Shown: positions 50,020-60,714, counted from the first letter of the stretch. The stretch is DNA of 64,000 bases from Hyphomicrobiales bacterium (GCA_900471815.1 UICE01000003.1:891558-955557), one strand, 5' to 3'. Translations and numbers: made by a program. Notes: a model not told the origin generated them from the letters alone.

Positions 50020-51075
50020 ATGGCCGATCCGATCTTTTATGAGTCACTGTCAAACGTAACCATTGGTCAGATCGCCGATCTGACCAATGGCGTTCTTGTG
50101 GACAGTTCTCTGGCCAACCGGCCAATTTCCCGTTTAGCCTCGCTAAATGATGCCGGTCCTGATGCACTCGTTTTCGTTGAAAGCAGAAAAAGTGCATTGG
50201 ATTTGAGCGGTCTGAATGCCGCTTGTGTGCTCTGCACCGAAGAAGTCAGACCCAGCATACCAAAAAATGTCGCGATCATTGTCACGCGCCACCCACAGCA
50301 GGCATTTGCCGCTATCGGACGTGCGCTTTATCCGAATGCTGTCAATGCACATTTGTGGAGCGGGCAAACCGGCATTTCATCCCATGCTATTGTTCATGAA
50401 ACTGCTGAAATTGAAGACGGCGTAACAATTGAACCGGGCGCAATTATCGGCAGTCATGTGTCCGTAGGCTCCGGCACTGTGATTGGCGCCAATGTGGTCA
50501 TTGGTAATGGCTGCAAGATTGGACGCGATTGCTATGTTGCCCCAGGTAGTTCTGTTCAATATGCATTTCTCGGCAATCGGGTTCTGCTGCATCCAGGCGT
50601 GCGCATCGGACAGGATGGATTCGGGTATGTGCCGGGCAAAGCCGGTCTTGATAAAATGCCCCAACTTGGCCGCGTGATCATTCAGGACAATGTGGAAATT
50701 GGCGCAAATACCACCGTAGATCGGGGTGCTTTGGCTGATACTGTCATCGGCGAAGGCACGAAAATCGATAATTTGGTGCAGATTGCCCACAATGTGCAGA
50801 TCGGCCGCCATTGCGTTATCGCGGCGCAGTGCGGTATTTCCGGCAGCGTCATTCTCGGCGATATGACGCGGCTTGGCGGCAGTGTCGGGATTAAAGATCA
50901 CGTCACGATTGGGGCGAGTGTTGAGATTGCCGCGGCAAGCGGCGTTATGAATGATATTCCGGACGGTGAGAGATGGGCTGGAGCGCCTGCCCAACCGTTC
51001 AAGCAGTGGTTCCGTGAGATTGCCAGCGTTCGCGCCATGACCCGGACCAAGAAGGAGAGCAGTTCAGATGACTGA
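50020..51075 (+). CDS. lpxD: UDP-3-O-acylglucosamine N-acyltransferase
   Basis: A 351-residue left-handed beta-helix acyltransferase that adds the second acyl chain to UDP-glucosamine in lipid A synthesis. An N-terminal uridine-binding domain precedes hexapeptide repeats ([29 protein letters not shown] and on); [22 protein letters not shown] has the catalytic His region. It starts 54 bp after bamA and overlaps fabZ by 8 bp. Confidence 0.97.
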   Translation: MADPIFYESLSNVTIGQIADLTNGVLVDSSLANRPISRLASLNDAGPDALVFVESRKSALDLSGLNAACVLCTEEVRPSIPKNVAIIVTRHPQQAFAAIGRALYPNAVNAHLWSGQTGISSHAIVHETAEIEDGVTIEPGAIIGSHVSVGSGTVIGANVVIGNGCKIGRDCYVAPGSSVQYAFLGNRVLLHPGVRIGQDGFGYVPGKAGLDKMPQLGRVIIQDNVEIGANTTVDRGALADTVIGEGTKIDNLVQIAHNVQIGRHCVIAAQCGISGSVILGDMTRLGGSVGIKDHVTIGASVEIAAASGVMNDIPDGERWAGAPAQPFKQWFREIASVRAMTRTKKESSSDD

Positions 51076-51550
51076 TGCCATAAAAACAGAGAGCCTTGGC
51101 GTTGCGGATATCCAGAAACTTCTGGCCAATTTGCCACATCGCTATCCGTTCCTGTTGATCGACCGGATCGTTGATATTGACGCAGACAGATCAGCGACTG
51201 GGATCAAGAATGTCAGCATCAATGAGCCGCATTTTGCCGGACATTTTCCGGAACTGCCCATTATGCCTGGTGTGCTGATCATCGAAGCTATGGCTCAGAC
51301 TGCGGGTGCTATTGTGTTGTTCAACAATGGTAGCGGCAAGCCTGGTCAGGTTTTCTTCATGACCATCGATAATGCCAAGTTCAGAAAGCCGGTTGTACCG
51401 GGTGACCAATTGAAATTGCGCGTCACAAAGCTCAAGCAACGCGGCAATATCCATAAATACGCCTGCGTTGCCGAGGTGGACGGATTCAAGGTCGCCGAGG
51501 CCGAAGTTGCGGCCATGGTTAGCTTCCCTGTTGAAGAGACCGGGGTTTAA
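51068..51550 (+). CDS. fabZ: 3-hydroxyacyl-ACP dehydratase FabZ
   Basis: A 160-residue hot-dog dehydratase of fatty-acid synthesis. [13 protein letters not shown] carries the catalytic His; [26 protein letters not shown] the Glu. It draws on the same hydroxyacyl-ACP pool as LpxA and LpxD, between which it sits. Its stop and the lpxA start share one base. Confidence 0.97.
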   Translation: MTDAIKTESLGVADIQKLLANLPHRYPFLLIDRIVDIDADRSATGIKNVSINEPHFAGHFPELPIMPGVLIIEAMAQTAGAIVLFNNGSGKPGQVFFMTIDNAKFRKPVVPGDQLKLRVTKLKQRGNIHKYACVAEVDGFKVAEAEVAAMVSFPVEETGV

Positions 51551-52374
51551 TGTCGAGCATTCATCCCACGTCCATCATTGAGCAGGGCGCAGAAATCGGC
51601 GAAGGCGTAACCATCGGCCCGTTTTGCCATATTGGTTCCCAAGCCGTTATTGGCGACAATGTTAGTCTTCTCAGCCATATCGTCATCATGGGGCCAACTA
51701 CGCTCGGAGATGGCTCTAAAGTCTATCCCAATGCGGTGCTTGGCGGCGAGCCCCAGAATACCAAACATAAGGGTGGGCATACCACCCTTGTTATCGGCAA
51801 GAACTGCGTTATTCGCGAAGGCGTCACTATGCATCGCGGGACTGATGGGAGCCGCGGCATCACGACAGTCGGCGACAATTGCATGTTTCTGGCTTATTCC
51901 CATGTCGCGCATGACTGCATCATCGGCGATAATGTTACGTTTTCAAACAATGTCATGATCGGCGGTCACGTCACTATTGGAAACAATGTGATTATTGGCG
52001 GCGGTGCGGGTATTCATCAGTTTGTACGTGTGGGCCATCACGCCTTTATTGGCGGCCTCGCGGCGTTGGCCAGCGATCTCGTGCCTTATGGCATGGCTAT
52101 CGGTAATCATGCTTATCTTGGTGGTCTTAACATTATCGGGATGAAGCGCTCGGGCATGGCGCGGCCTGAAATCCATAATTTACGCCATGCCGTGCGCATG
52201 CTGTTCGATCGGTCGAAATCGATCAAAAATCGTGCCGATGATGTTCGTACCGCATTTCCGGAATCGCCTGCCGTGGCTGATCTCATCGATTTCATCAGCA
52301 CCGACACAAAGCGCGCCTTCTGTACACCGCCGCTCGATTCTGCAATCGAGATCAGTGACAGTGACGTCAGCTAG
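51550..52374 (+). CDS. lpxA: UDP-N-acetylglucosamine acyltransferase
   Basis: A 274-residue hexapeptide-repeat acyltransferase for the first step of lipid A. HPTSIIEQGAEIGEGVTIGPFCHIG, MHRGTDGSRGITTVGDNCMFLAYSHVAHDCIIGDN (catalytic His in HVAHDC) and GGLNIIGMKRSGM are typical. The C-terminal helical part is complete. It overlaps the lpxI start by 20 bp. Confidence 0.97.
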   Translation: MSSIHPTSIIEQGAEIGEGVTIGPFCHIGSQAVIGDNVSLLSHIVIMGPTTLGDGSKVYPNAVLGGEPQNTKHKGGHTTLVIGKNCVIREGVTMHRGTDGSRGITTVGDNCMFLAYSHVAHDCIIGDNVTFSNNVMIGGHVTIGNNVIIGGGAGIHQFVRVGHHAFIGGLAALASDLVPYGMAIGNHAYLGGLNIIGMKRSGMARPEIHNLRHAVRMLFDRSKSIKNRADDVRTAFPESPAVADLIDFISTDTKRAFCTPPLDSAIEISDSDVS

Positions 52375-53242
52375 AGCGAAGAAATCTCCAGAGCCGATTA
52401 TTGGCCGCACCGCCATCGTAGCGGGTAATGGTTCTCTGCCGGTCGCAGTTGCAGCCAGTTTGCGAAAGCAAGGCGCTAACCCTTTGATTGTAACAATCAA
52501 AGGGGAGGCTGATCCTGAACTTTATGCCGGCGAGCATGCCGAGATATCCATTGTGGAACTTGGCGGGTTGATGAGAATCTTGAAAGCGGAGAACATCACA
52601 AATGTTGTTCTTGCTGGTGGTATTCGGCACCGGCCGGAGTTCAGTGCCGCACTTAAGCCCGGAAACGGTAATCTTGTGGCGCTCTATCGGTTTATGCGCG
52701 CTTTCAGGCTTGGAGATGATGGGTTGCTCCGGGCTGTCATCTCGACAATTGAATCCTATGGTTTTCGCGTGCTGGGAGCGCACGAAGTCGTGCCTGATAT
52801 TCTCGCGCCGGCGCCGGGATGCATCACACGTAAGAAACCTACTCAGGAAGGACATGAGAACATCGAAGCCGCGCGTAAAGCAGCGATATTGATTGGTTCT
52901 CTGGATATTGGTCAGGCGGCTATTGCCGTAGGCCGGCGCGTCGTGGCGCTGGAGGGCGTCGAAGGGACGGATGCGATGCTGCAGCGTGTGGCCGACCTGC
53001 GTGAGGCAAAGCGGATAAACCGCAAAGGTGGTGTCTTGGTCAAATGTGCCAAGCCGCAACAGGAGGTTAGGGCGGATCTCCCTGCTATTGGTGTGAGCAC
53101 TGTTGAAAACGCGGTGAAGGCCGGTCTCAGCGGAATTGCGGTGGAAGCTGGCCGCACCCTTATACTTTCCTACGAAGATACCCTTGCCGCTGCCAATGCG
53201 GCCGGCCTGTTTATCCAGACTTTTGAGCAGGAGAAAAGCTGA
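52355..53242 (+). CDS. lpxI: UDP-2,3-diacylglucosamine pyrophosphatase LpxI (DUF1009)
   Basis: A 295-residue enzyme that hydrolyses UDP-2,3-diacylglucosamine to lipid X, replacing LpxH in alphaproteobacteria. TAIVAGNGSLPVAVAASL, LAGGIRHRPEFSA, LLRAVISTIESYGFRVLGAHEV and VVALEGVEGTDAMLQRVADLR are DUF1009 blocks. Two GTG codons (52355, 52361) inside the lpxA end are the likely starts; I use the first. Its stop overlaps the lpxB ATG. Confidence 0.93.
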   Translation: MTVTSARAKKSPEPIIGRTAIVAGNGSLPVAVAASLRKQGANPLIVTIKGEADPELYAGEHAEISIVELGGLMRILKAENITNVVLAGGIRHRPEFSAALKPGNGNLVALYRFMRAFRLGDDGLLRAVISTIESYGFRVLGAHEVVPDILAPAPGCITRKKPTQEGHENIEAARKAAILIGSLDIGQAAIAVGRRVVALEGVEGTDAMLQRVADLREAKRINRKGGVLVKCAKPQQEVRADLPAIGVSTVENAVKAGLSGIAVEAGRTLILSYEDTLAAANAAGLFIQTFEQEKS

Positions 53243-54414
53243 TGACAGCTCGAAAAACACTGCGTCTGGCTATCATAACCGGTGAGGAGTCCGGTGATCA
53301 GTTGGGAGCCGATCTGGTCAGGGCGCTGCGCAAAAATTATGATGGAGAGATTACGCTGACCGGCGTTGGTGGCGACCATCTTTCTGAGCTTGGGCTTGAT
53401 AGCCTGTTTGACCAGCACGAGATAGCGCTTGTCGGGCTTAGTGCGATCATACGCAAATTGCCTCAGTTGGTTCGCCGGATATCTCAACTTGCTGCCTCAA
53501 TTGTCGTTGCAAAGCCGGATTGTCTTATCATTATCGACAGTCCCGATTTCACGCACCGCGTGGCACGCAAGGTGAGGGCCGCTGATCCATCCATCCCCAT
53601 CGTTAATTACATCAGCCCATCCGTATGGGCTTGGCGTCCTGAGCGTGCGAAGGCAATGCGCTCGTACATAGATCACGTTCTGGTTATTTTGCCTTTTGAA
53701 GTACAGGCATTAAAGGATCTGGAAGGCCCCCCATCCACCTATGTCGGGCATAGGCTGGTTTCCTATGCGCCGCTGCTGGAAGCAGCCGAAAAAAACCGGG
53801 CACGAGATGCGGGACTTGGCGATCGAGATATCAAGAATCTCCTGATTCTGCCGGGTTCGCGAAGGTCAGAAATCGCCAGTCTGATTGATGTATTCGGTGA
53901 AACGGCAGGATTGCTGGTGAGCCGGGGCAATCGCATAAATGTCACTATACCGACATTGCCCCGGGTTGAGGCAATGGTTCGTGAATTAACGGCAAACTGG
54001 ACGGTCCGCCCGAATATTGTTGTTGGTGAAGCCGAGCGGTTGCGCGCTTTTTCGCAAGCAGATGCAGCGCTTGCCGCGTCGGGCACGGTATCGCTTGAAT
54101 TGGCGCTGGCACGCATACCAACCGTACTTTCCTACAAGGCGGATTGGCTAGCGCGCACTTTTCTTGCGCCACGTATCAAAATATGGAGCGCCGCGCTTCC
54201 CAATATCATAGCCGATGAACCTGCTGTGCCTGAATATTTCAATATATTCGTGCGCGCAGGATCACTTGCCCGCCAAGTTGAGCAATTGCTGATGCCAGGT
54301 CTGCGGCGTGACGCTCAGCTTGAGAGTTTCGACAAGATCAGCCGATTGATGCAAACGGATCGGCCTGCCGGCGAAATTGCCGCTGAAAAAGTTCTTGAGG
54401 TTGCAAAGCGATAA
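53242..54414 (+). CDS. lpxB: Lipid-A-disaccharide synthase
   Basis: A 390-residue GT-B glycosyltransferase that joins lipid X to UDP-diacylglucosamine. IITGEESGDQLGADLVRAL, VGGDHLSELGLDSLFD, YISPSVWAWRPERAKAM and LPGSRRSEI are family blocks; the ASGTVSLELALARIPTVLSYKADWL stretch is the donor site. It is the last gene of the envelope cluster and is followed by a perfect hairpin. Confidence 0.97.
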   Translation: MTARKTLRLAIITGEESGDQLGADLVRALRKNYDGEITLTGVGGDHLSELGLDSLFDQHEIALVGLSAIIRKLPQLVRRISQLAASIVVAKPDCLIIIDSPDFTHRVARKVRAADPSIPIVNYISPSVWAWRPERAKAMRSYIDHVLVILPFEVQALKDLEGPPSTYVGHRLVSYAPLLEAAEKNRARDAGLGDRDIKNLLILPGSRRSEIASLIDVFGETAGLLVSRGNRINVTIPTLPRVEAMVRELTANWTVRPNIVVGEAERLRAFSQADAALAASGTVSLELALARIPTVLSYKADWLARTFLAPRIKIWSAALPNIIADEPAVPEYFNIFVRAGSLARQVEQLLMPGLRRDAQLESFDKISRLMQTDRPAGEIAAEKVLEVAKR

Positions 54415-54432
54415 TTGTCGCTCATAACTCAA

Positions 54433-54460
54433 GAAAAAGGCGCCATCTGGCGCCTTTTTC
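54433..54460. terminator. Bidirectional terminator between lpxB and gltA
   Basis: A perfect 12-bp stem GAAAAAGGCGCC / GGCGCCTTTTTC with an ATCT loop has A and T tracts on both sides. It lies between the convergent stops of lpxB and gltA. Confidence 0.93.
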
Positions 54461-54471
54461 TTTGTCTTTAT

Positions 54472-55764
54472 TTATTTGCGATTTTCAACGCTCACATAAT
54501 CACGCTGCGTTGCGCCAGTATAAAGCTGGCGTGGACGGCCAATCTTCTGAAGTGGATCTTCGATCATCTCTTTCCACTGGGCAATCCAGCCAACAGTACG
54601 TGCAACAGCAAACAGCACTGTGAACATGGTGGTGGGGAAGCCGAGCGCCTTCAATGTGATCCCGGAATAGAAATCGACGTTTGGATAGAGCTTCTTTTCG
54701 ATGAAATATTCATCAGTTAGCGCAATCCGTTCAAGCTCCATTGCAACGTCGAGCAAAGGATCATCCTTGATGCCCAGTTCTGCCAGAACCTCACGGGTGG
54801 TCTGCTGCATGATCTTGGCGCGCGGGTCATAGTTCTTATAGACGCGGTGGCCAAAGCCCATCAGGCGGAACGGGTCGTTCTTATCCTTGGCGCGGGCAAT
54901 ATATTCAGGAATACGATCAACAGTGCCAATTTCACCAAGCATGGTCAGCGCAGCCTCGTTGGCTCCGCCATGGGCTGGACCCCAAAGGCAGGCGATGCCC
55001 GCTGCAATACAAGCAAACGGATTTGCGCCCGACGAGCCTGCAAGGCGGACTGTCGATGTCGAGGCATTCTGCTCGTGGTCAGCATGCAAAATGAAGATGC
55101 GATCCATTGCACGGGCAAGCACGGGATTTGGAACGTAATCTTCGCAAGGCACTGCAAAACACATGTGCAGGAAGTTGGTTGCGAAATCGAGATTGTTCTT
55201 CGGGTAAACGAAGGGCTGACCGATATGATATTTATAGGCCATGGCGGCCAGCGTCGGAATTTTTGCAATCATGCGGATCGATGCGACCATGCGCTGATGC
55301 GGATCGGAAATATCTGTTGAGTCGTGGTAGAAAGCCGATAGGGCGCCTACGCAGCCGACCATGACTGCCATTGGATGCGCATCGCGGCGGAAGCCGCTGA
55401 AAAAGCGCGACATTTGCTCGTGCACCATCGTGTGGCGCGTTACGCGAAAATCAAAATCAGCCTTCTGGCTCTTTGTCGGCAGTTCGCCGTAAAGCAGCAA
55501 ATAGCAAGCTTCCAGAAAATCGCCATGTTCGGCGAGTTGTTCAATTGGATAGCCGCGATGGAGCAGTACACCCTCGTCGCCATCAATATAGGTAATTTGC
55601 GACTCGCAAGACGCTGTCGAGGTGAAGCCCGGATCATACGTGAATGCGCCAGTGTTCTTGTATAGAGTCCCAATGTCTACGACATCCGGTCCGATGGTCC
55701 CCTTTTTTATGGGTAAAGCGAATGCGTGACCATTGAGATCGATGTTTACGCTGTTCTCAGACAT
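54472..55764 (-). CDS. gltA: Citrate synthase
   Basis: A 430-residue type I/II (hexameric-like) citrate synthase that starts the TCA cycle. [73 protein letters not shown] and [16 protein letters not shown] hold the catalytic His/Asp residues. The start at [12 protein letters not shown] is used; the upstream extension contains a leader hairpin. Confidence 0.98.
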   Translation of the reverse strand: MSENSVNIDLNGHAFALPIKKGTIGPDVVDIGTLYKNTGAFTYDPGFTSTASCESQITYIDGDEGVLLHRGYPIEQLAEHGDFLEACYLLLYGELPTKSQKADFDFRVTRHTMVHEQMSRFFSGFRRDAHPMAVMVGCVGALSAFYHDSTDISDPHQRMVASIRMIAKIPTLAAMAYKYHIGQPFVYPKNNLDFATNFLHMCFAVPCEDYVPNPVLARAMDRIFILHADHEQNASTSTVRLAGSSGANPFACIAAGIACLWGPAHGGANEAALTMLGEIGTVDRIPEYIARAKDKNDPFRLMGFGHRVYKNYDPRAKIMQQTTREVLAELGIKDDPLLDVAMELERIALTDEYFIEKKLYPNVDFYSGITLKALGFPTTMFTVLFAVARTVGWIAQWKEMIEDPLQKIGRPRQLYTGATQRDYVSVENRK

Positions 55765-55787
55765 TGCCGTTCCTTTCTTGCTTTGAC

Positions 55788-55806
55788 TTGCGCTGAACCA
55801 GCGCAA
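55788..55806 (-). promoter_or_regulatory. Hairpin in the gltA leader
   Basis: TTGCGCTG-AAC-CAGCGCAA, a perfect 8-bp stem with a 3-nt loop, lies 24 bp before the gltA start on its template side. A second dyad, CCTCA-AA-TGAGG, is at 55816-55827. They may shape the 5' end of the transcript or bind a regulator; inference only. Confidence 0.35.
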
Positions 55807-55909
55807 AAGCACCTTCCTCAAATGAGGTTATTTCCGTGATTTTTGCAGGCAGTGCACCGTACCCGAAAGGCATAATGTTGCAATGCAAAATTCGATGAAA
55901 AGCGCCTCA

Positions 55910-57337
55910 CTATTGCGCTTTTAACTGATCCTCTATCCGACCGAGTGATTCATCCCGGCCCAGCACAGCCAATACGTCAAAAACTCCCGGAGACGTTGCC
56001 TTTCCCGTCAGTGCGGCACGTAGTGGCTGAGCGATCTTTCCGAGTTTCAGGCCGGTTTTTTCAGCATGAACACGAACAGCTGCATCAAGAGCTTCGGCGT
56101 TCCAATCACTAACTGCAGCCAAATCGGGCAATACGCCTCGAAGGACGGTCAAACCTTCCTCATTGAGCAGGGTGGAGGCTTTTTCGTCAAGCGGGAGCGG
56201 TCGTTCAGCAAACAGATATTTGGCACTGTCGGCAAGTTCCACAAGTGTCTTGGCGCGCTCTTTCAAGCCGGGCATGGCGGCGAGAAGCTGTGCCCTGGTT
56301 GTATCATTCAAGCGGGAAATTATGTCAGCCCCACCTTCGATCTCCGGCAAAACGTCGATCATGGCCTTTACCAGATCGGCATCGCTGGAAATTCGCATAT
56401 AGTGACCGTTAATCGCCTCGAGTTTCTGAAAATCAAAGCGTGATGCGCCGCGATTAATGTCGGATATTTCGAACCATTCGATCATTTGCGCATCGGACAT
56501 GATCTCGTCATCGCCGTGGCTCCAGCCTAACCGTACGAGATAGTTCCGCAGAGCTGCTGGCAAATATCCCATGGCACGATAGGCTTCAACGCCGAGCGCA
56601 CCGTGGCGCTTGGAGAGTTTTGCACCGTCTGCGCCATGGATGAGCGGGATATGGCCCATGACAGGCACGGCCCAGTCCATTGCGTTATAAATAACAGTTT
56701 GCCGTGCCGCATTGGTCAAATGATCATCGCCACGGATAATGTGCGTGACGCCCATATCGTGATCGTCGACGACGACCGCATGCATATAGGTCGGGTTGCC
56801 ATCCGAGCGAAGGATAATGAAATCATCAAGGTCTTTATTGGGAAAGCGCACATCGCCTTGCACCTGATCGCGCACCAAGGTTTCACCCTCTTGGGGTGCT
56901 TTGATACGAATGACGGGCTTCACGCCAGCAGGGGCTTCCTTCGGATCGCGGTCGCGCCAACGGCCATCATAGCGGGGCGGGCGGCCTTCGGCACGGGCCT
57001 TTTCACGCATTTCCTCCAGTTCGGCCTGTGATGCATAGCAATAATAGGCTTTGCCTTTGGTAACCAGTTCTTCAGCTACGTCGCGATGGCGCGGAGCACG
57101 ATCAAATTGGGAGACAACCTCGCCATCCCAATCAAGACCAAGCCATTTCAATCCATCAAGTATGGCGGTTACAGCTGCTTCGGACGAACGCTCGCGATCG
57201 GTATCCTCAATGCGCAATAACATTTTCCCGCCCGTATGCTTGGCGTAAAGCCAGTTGAACAGGGCTGTACGGGCGCCGCCAATGTGCAGAAAGCCGGTGG
57301 GCGAGGGAGCGAAACGGGTAACGACAGAAGATGACAT
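55910..57337 (-). CDS. gltX: Glutamyl-tRNA synthetase
   Basis: A 475-residue class I synthetase. [22 protein letters not shown] holds the HIGH-type motif and KLSKRHGA the KMSKS-type motif; [10 protein letters not shown] follows. It charges tRNA-Glu (and in many alphaproteobacteria also tRNA-Gln). GGAGA lies before 57337. It is divergent from comEC by 111 bp. Confidence 0.96.
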   Translation of the reverse strand: MSSSVVTRFAPSPTGFLHIGGARTALFNWLYAKHTGGKMLLRIEDTDRERSSEAAVTAILDGLKWLGLDWDGEVVSQFDRAPRHRDVAEELVTKGKAYYCYASQAELEEMREKARAEGRPPRYDGRWRDRDPKEAPAGVKPVIRIKAPQEGETLVRDQVQGDVRFPNKDLDDFIILRSDGNPTYMHAVVVDDHDMGVTHIIRGDDHLTNAARQTVIYNAMDWAVPVMGHIPLIHGADGAKLSKRHGALGVEAYRAMGYLPAALRNYLVRLGWSHGDDEIMSDAQMIEWFEISDINRGASRFDFQKLEAINGHYMRISSDADLVKAMIDVLPEIEGGADIISRLNDTTRAQLLAAMPGLKERAKTLVELADSAKYLFAERPLPLDEKASTLLNEEGLTVLRGVLPDLAAVSDWNAEALDAAVRVHAEKTGLKLGKIAQPLRAALTGKATSPGVFDVLAVLGRDESLGRIEDQLKAQ

Positions 57338-57448
57338 AGGGTCTCCAGGGCAGTTCGGTCTATTAGTCGAACGTCCAATCGAATTGATTTGGCGTTGATG
57401 TACCATAGCGGTGCTGTCGTGCAAGGGCATTGGCAGAAATGGGGATCA

Positions 57449-59890
57449 ATGGCCGAACCGTCAACCGACGAGAAAACGAGCGAAAGGCTTTTCTGGTTTC
57501 AACCGGAAAGTCTTGGGCAGCCGCTTGTCAAAACGTCTGGCACCGGAACGATCGATCATTATGGCGTTGGCTCGAATGGCCGCGTCGCCGTATTCAAACG
57601 GTCAGTCGAAGGCAAGCTGCAAGCCATTGCCCATGGAATTCCGGCGGCAATCAACGACGAGATTGCGCGAGGCGCGAAATTCTTGTTTCTGCCGGTGTTC
57701 GCTGGAACTGGAGCTATCCTTTATTTCGGCGCAAGCGGAGAGCCAAGACTAAGTCCGATGATCCTGGGAATCACGCTGCTTGTCGGATTTTATCTGCTGG
57801 CACACAACAGACCTTCGATAAGGATGGTCTGTCTCGGCTTCATGGCAATCACGGCGGGCATGGTTTGCGCAAAGCTGGAAACCAACAGAGCAGCGACGCC
57901 TATGCTTGGGTCTGAAGTGACGACCCGGGTGACGGGGCGTATTTCAGCATTGGCAAAGGATGCAAACGGAGGATGGCGGGTGATCCTTGACGTCATAGGC
58001 ACCGAACGTCCTTCATTGCGTTATGGACCGGAGCGTATTGCGGTTTCTGCACGTCATTTGCCGCGAGATTTGAGCATTGGCGATGGACTCAAAGCACTGG
58101 TCCATCTGCGTCCGCAATCGGGCCCGGTTCGGCCAGCCAATTACGATTTTGCCTTTAACAATTATTATCGCGGCATTGGAGCCAACGGCTTTTTGCTGGG
58201 CCTGCCTCAAAAAGCCAATGTCGCGCCAAAGGCCGGAATAGCAGCAGCGGCATTCCTGACAATTAGCAATATTCGCCAGCAACTCACCCATCGCATATTG
58301 AAAAGCATTAAAGGGGAGCCGGGCGATATTGCGACATCGCTGGTGACAGGGCAGCGCGACGGCATAAGCGAGGAGACCAACAATGCCATGCGCCGCAGCG
58401 GCTTGTCACATATTTTGTCCATATCCGGCTTCCATATGGCATTGGTGGCTGCAATCAGCATAGGTTCGCTGCGCGCTGTATTCGCATTCTTTCCAAGTGC
58501 ATCGGCCCGCTATCCCGTCAAGAAACTCGCGGCTGTCATCGCCCTGTTTGGCTCGGCATTCTATCTTCTGCTTTCAGGCGCCGACGTTGCCGCACAACGC
58601 AGCTTTGTGATGCTGGCAGTCATGTTGCTTGCAATGACCGTGGATCGCGCGGCGATATCCATGCGTAATCTCGCAATTGCCGCCTCAATTACAATTGCGG
58701 TTTCACCTCATGAAATTCTCGGACCAAGTTTCCAGATGTCCTATTCAGCAACTGCTGCCCTTATAGCTTTCTATAGCTGGTGGTCACGCTACCATTTGAG
58801 ACGAGGCCTACGGAAACAGACAAGTGCCAAGGCCGGCATATGGCTGTTTCCATCGAAAGCAACGGCCTATATTGGCGGCATTGCCATGACCTCGCTGGTT
58901 GCTGGCGGAGCCAGCTCGATCTTTGCTGCCTATCATTTCAATAATACCGCTCCTTTTGGCCTTGTCGGGAATGCCTTGGCGCTGCCAATTGTCTCAATTC
59001 TCGTGATGCCCTTCGCAGTGCTTGGCCTGCTCGCCATGCCTTTTGACCTCGATTGGCTTCCGTTTAAAATCATGGGATGGGGCATCGAGATTGTTATCGC
59101 CATAGCAAAAGCCGTGGCGTCGCATTCACCAAGTGGAAATCTTGGGCTGATGTCCGAAACTTCGCTTATTCTTATGGCGATAGGGCTTCTGCTTCTTCTA
59201 TTTCTTTCAACGTGGTTGCGCCTGCTTGCCTTGCCATTTGTAGCATTGGCAATTGGTTTGACGGGACGGGCATCCTATCCTGCGATTATGGTCTCAGAAG
59301 ACGGAAAACTGGTCGCGTTAAGAACGGACGACGACCATCTGGCGATAAATAAACAAGCAGGCAGCGCCTTCAGCCTCGATAATTGGCAGTTGGGGTATAG
59401 GGCCGGGCAGATTATTAAGCCGGCAATGAAAGGCGATGTTGCAAGCGGCGTTCAGTTCGAATGTAACAATAAGCTTTGCACTGCCCGGGAGCCGGGAGGA
59501 TTAATCGTTGCCTATACCGATGATGCAACAAGAACAGCAGATGCATGCCTAGAAGGGGATATCATCATTTTGGCTTTTGCCGCGAGGGCTGCAAATTGTC
59601 CAAATGCTGGAAAATTGTTGCTTTCATCGCAAATGCTGGCGCTTAAAGGCGCTGCGGAGATCAGGTTTGATGCTCCACAATCTGATTCTGTCAAAGCCGA
59701 TTCCGCACCAGTTGGCACCGATTTGGCAAAACAAGAGCTTTCTCAACGCCTGAATTCGGTTGATATAAAATATGCGATTGGCACGCCCAACCGCCCTTGG
59801 AATAATTACCGCATCTATTCCCGCGCCGCGCGCAATCTTGAAGAGCGGCAACTATCCAAGAAACCACCGGATACAAGCAATAAAATGTAG
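57449..59890 (+). CDS. comEC: ComEC/Rec2-family membrane protein
   Basis: An 813-residue membrane protein. After a soluble lead of about 60 residues it has hydrophobic segments, a DUF4131-like OB part (TTRVTGRISALAKDANGGWRVILDV), and the Competence domain (LVTGQRDGISEETNNAMRRSGLSHILSISGFHMALVAA...LLLSGADVAAQRSFVMLAVMLLAM). The C-terminal part (residues about 640-813) lacks the HxHxDH zinc motif of the beta-lactamase-like nuclease domain. It may move DNA across the inner membrane. GGGGATC before 57449 fixes the start. Confidence 0.87.
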   Translation: MAEPSTDEKTSERLFWFQPESLGQPLVKTSGTGTIDHYGVGSNGRVAVFKRSVEGKLQAIAHGIPAAINDEIARGAKFLFLPVFAGTGAILYFGASGEPRLSPMILGITLLVGFYLLAHNRPSIRMVCLGFMAITAGMVCAKLETNRAATPMLGSEVTTRVTGRISALAKDANGGWRVILDVIGTERPSLRYGPERIAVSARHLPRDLSIGDGLKALVHLRPQSGPVRPANYDFAFNNYYRGIGANGFLLGLPQKANVAPKAGIAAAAFLTISNIRQQLTHRILKSIKGEPGDIATSLVTGQRDGISEETNNAMRRSGLSHILSISGFHMALVAAISIGSLRAVFAFFPSASARYPVKKLAAVIALFGSAFYLLLSGADVAAQRSFVMLAVMLLAMTVDRAAISMRNLAIAASITIAVSPHEILGPSFQMSYSATAALIAFYSWWSRYHLRRGLRKQTSAKAGIWLFPSKATAYIGGIAMTSLVAGGASSIFAAYHFNNTAPFGLVGNALALPIVSILVMPFAVLGLLAMPFDLDWLPFKIMGWGIEIVIAIAKAVASHSPSGNLGLMSETSLILMAIGLLLLLFLSTWLRLLALPFVALAIGLTGRASYPAIMVSEDGKLVALRTDDDHLAINKQAGSAFSLDNWQLGYRAGQIIKPAMKGDVASGVQFECNNKLCTAREPGGLIVAYTDDATRTADACLEGDIIILAFAARAANCPNAGKLLLSSQMLALKGAAEIRFDAPQSDSVKADSAPVGTDLAKQELSQRLNSVDIKYAIGTPNRPWNNYRIYSRAARNLEERQLSKKPPDTSNKM

Positions 59891-59893
59891 TTC

Positions 59894-59996
59894 GGCGTTT
59901 ATGGTAGTCCCAAACATTTTTCGCTAGCTGCTATTCTGTGGCTGTTCGAATGGAGCCTACGAACAAAAGCACACCGTCCAGCGAAGCGTAAACGCC
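59894..59996. repeat. Nested palindromic element between comEC and lexA
   Basis: The arms GGCGTTTA and TAAACGCC (59894-59901, 59989-59996) enclose TTCGCT/AGCGAA (59920-59925, 59980-59985) and TGTTCG/CGAACA (59943-59948, 59960-59965), nearly concentric. The 103 bp fills the convergent spacer almost fully and touches the lexA stop. It could fold as one long hairpin acting as a bidirectional terminator, or be a dispersed palindromic repeat. Confidence 0.5.
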
Positions 59997-59997
59997 A

Positions 59998-60714
59998 TCA
60001 ATATCTGCGTATCAGACCGACCAGCTTGCCCTGTACCTGAACGCGGTCCGGTCCAAAGATGCGGGTTTCATAGGCGGGGTTTGCTGCTTCGAGAGCAATG
60101 GATGCACCTTTTCGGCGAAAACGCTTCAAGGTTGCTTCTTCATCATCCACGAGTGCCACAACGATTTCACCGGGGCTCGCGGTATCTCCGCGCTTGATAA
60201 CAACAGTGTCGCCGTCAAAAATACCCGCTTCGATCATGGAGTCACCTTTGACCTCAAGCGCATAATGCTCACCGCTGCCGATCATATCGGGCGGGAGATT
60301 GAGCATGTGAGTCTGGTTTTGAATTGCAGCGATCGGCACACCGGCAGCGATACGTCCCATAACAGGAATGCTGATCATGTTGGCAGCAACAATATCGGCA
60401 GTGCTTGCTTGCGGGCGAGGCGGCGCAACATTTCGTCCCAAACTGCCTTCAATAACGCTCGGAGAAAATTTGCGTTGCGCGTTCAGACCCGGCGCAATTG
60501 AGTCGGGCAGGCGAAGCACTTCCAGCGCCCGTGCCCTATTTGCTAGCCGACGAATAAATCCTCGCTCCTCCAGTGCGGTAATCAGGCGATGAATGCCGGA
60601 TTTGGATGCGAGATCAAGTGCATCCTTCATTTCATCAAAAGAAGGGGGAATGCCCGTTTCCTTCAACCGTTCATGTATGAAGAGCAGAAGTTCATGTTGT
60701 TTGCGCGTCAGCAT
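59998..60714 (-). CDS. lexA: SOS repressor LexA
   Basis: A 238-residue repressor-protease. Residues 1-65 are the winged helix ([30 protein letters not shown]...[13 protein letters not shown]); the C-terminal S24 domain has the Ala124-Gly125 cleavage site, the catalytic Ser159 in GDSM and Lys197 in TLKRFR. The linker is long, as in alphaproteobacterial LexA. An SOS box lies 56 bp upstream, so it is self-regulated. Confidence 0.98.
   Translation of the reverse strand: MLTRKQHELLLFIHERLKETGIPPSFDEMKDALDLASKSGIHRLITALEERGFIRRLANRARALEVLRLPDSIAPGLNAQRKFSPSVIEGSLGRNVAPPRPQASTADIVAANMISIPVMGRIAAGVPIAAIQNQTHMLNLPPDMIGSGEHYALEVKGDSMIEAGIFDGDTVVIKRGDTASPGEIVVALVDDEEATLKRFRRKGASIALEAANPAYETRIFGPDRVQVQGKLVGLIRRY

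Noticed and set aside
57353-57372. GTTCG...CGAAC inverted repeat between gltX and comEC as an SOS site
   Set aside because: Orientation and spacing do not fit the SOS box; it may be a chance short repeat.
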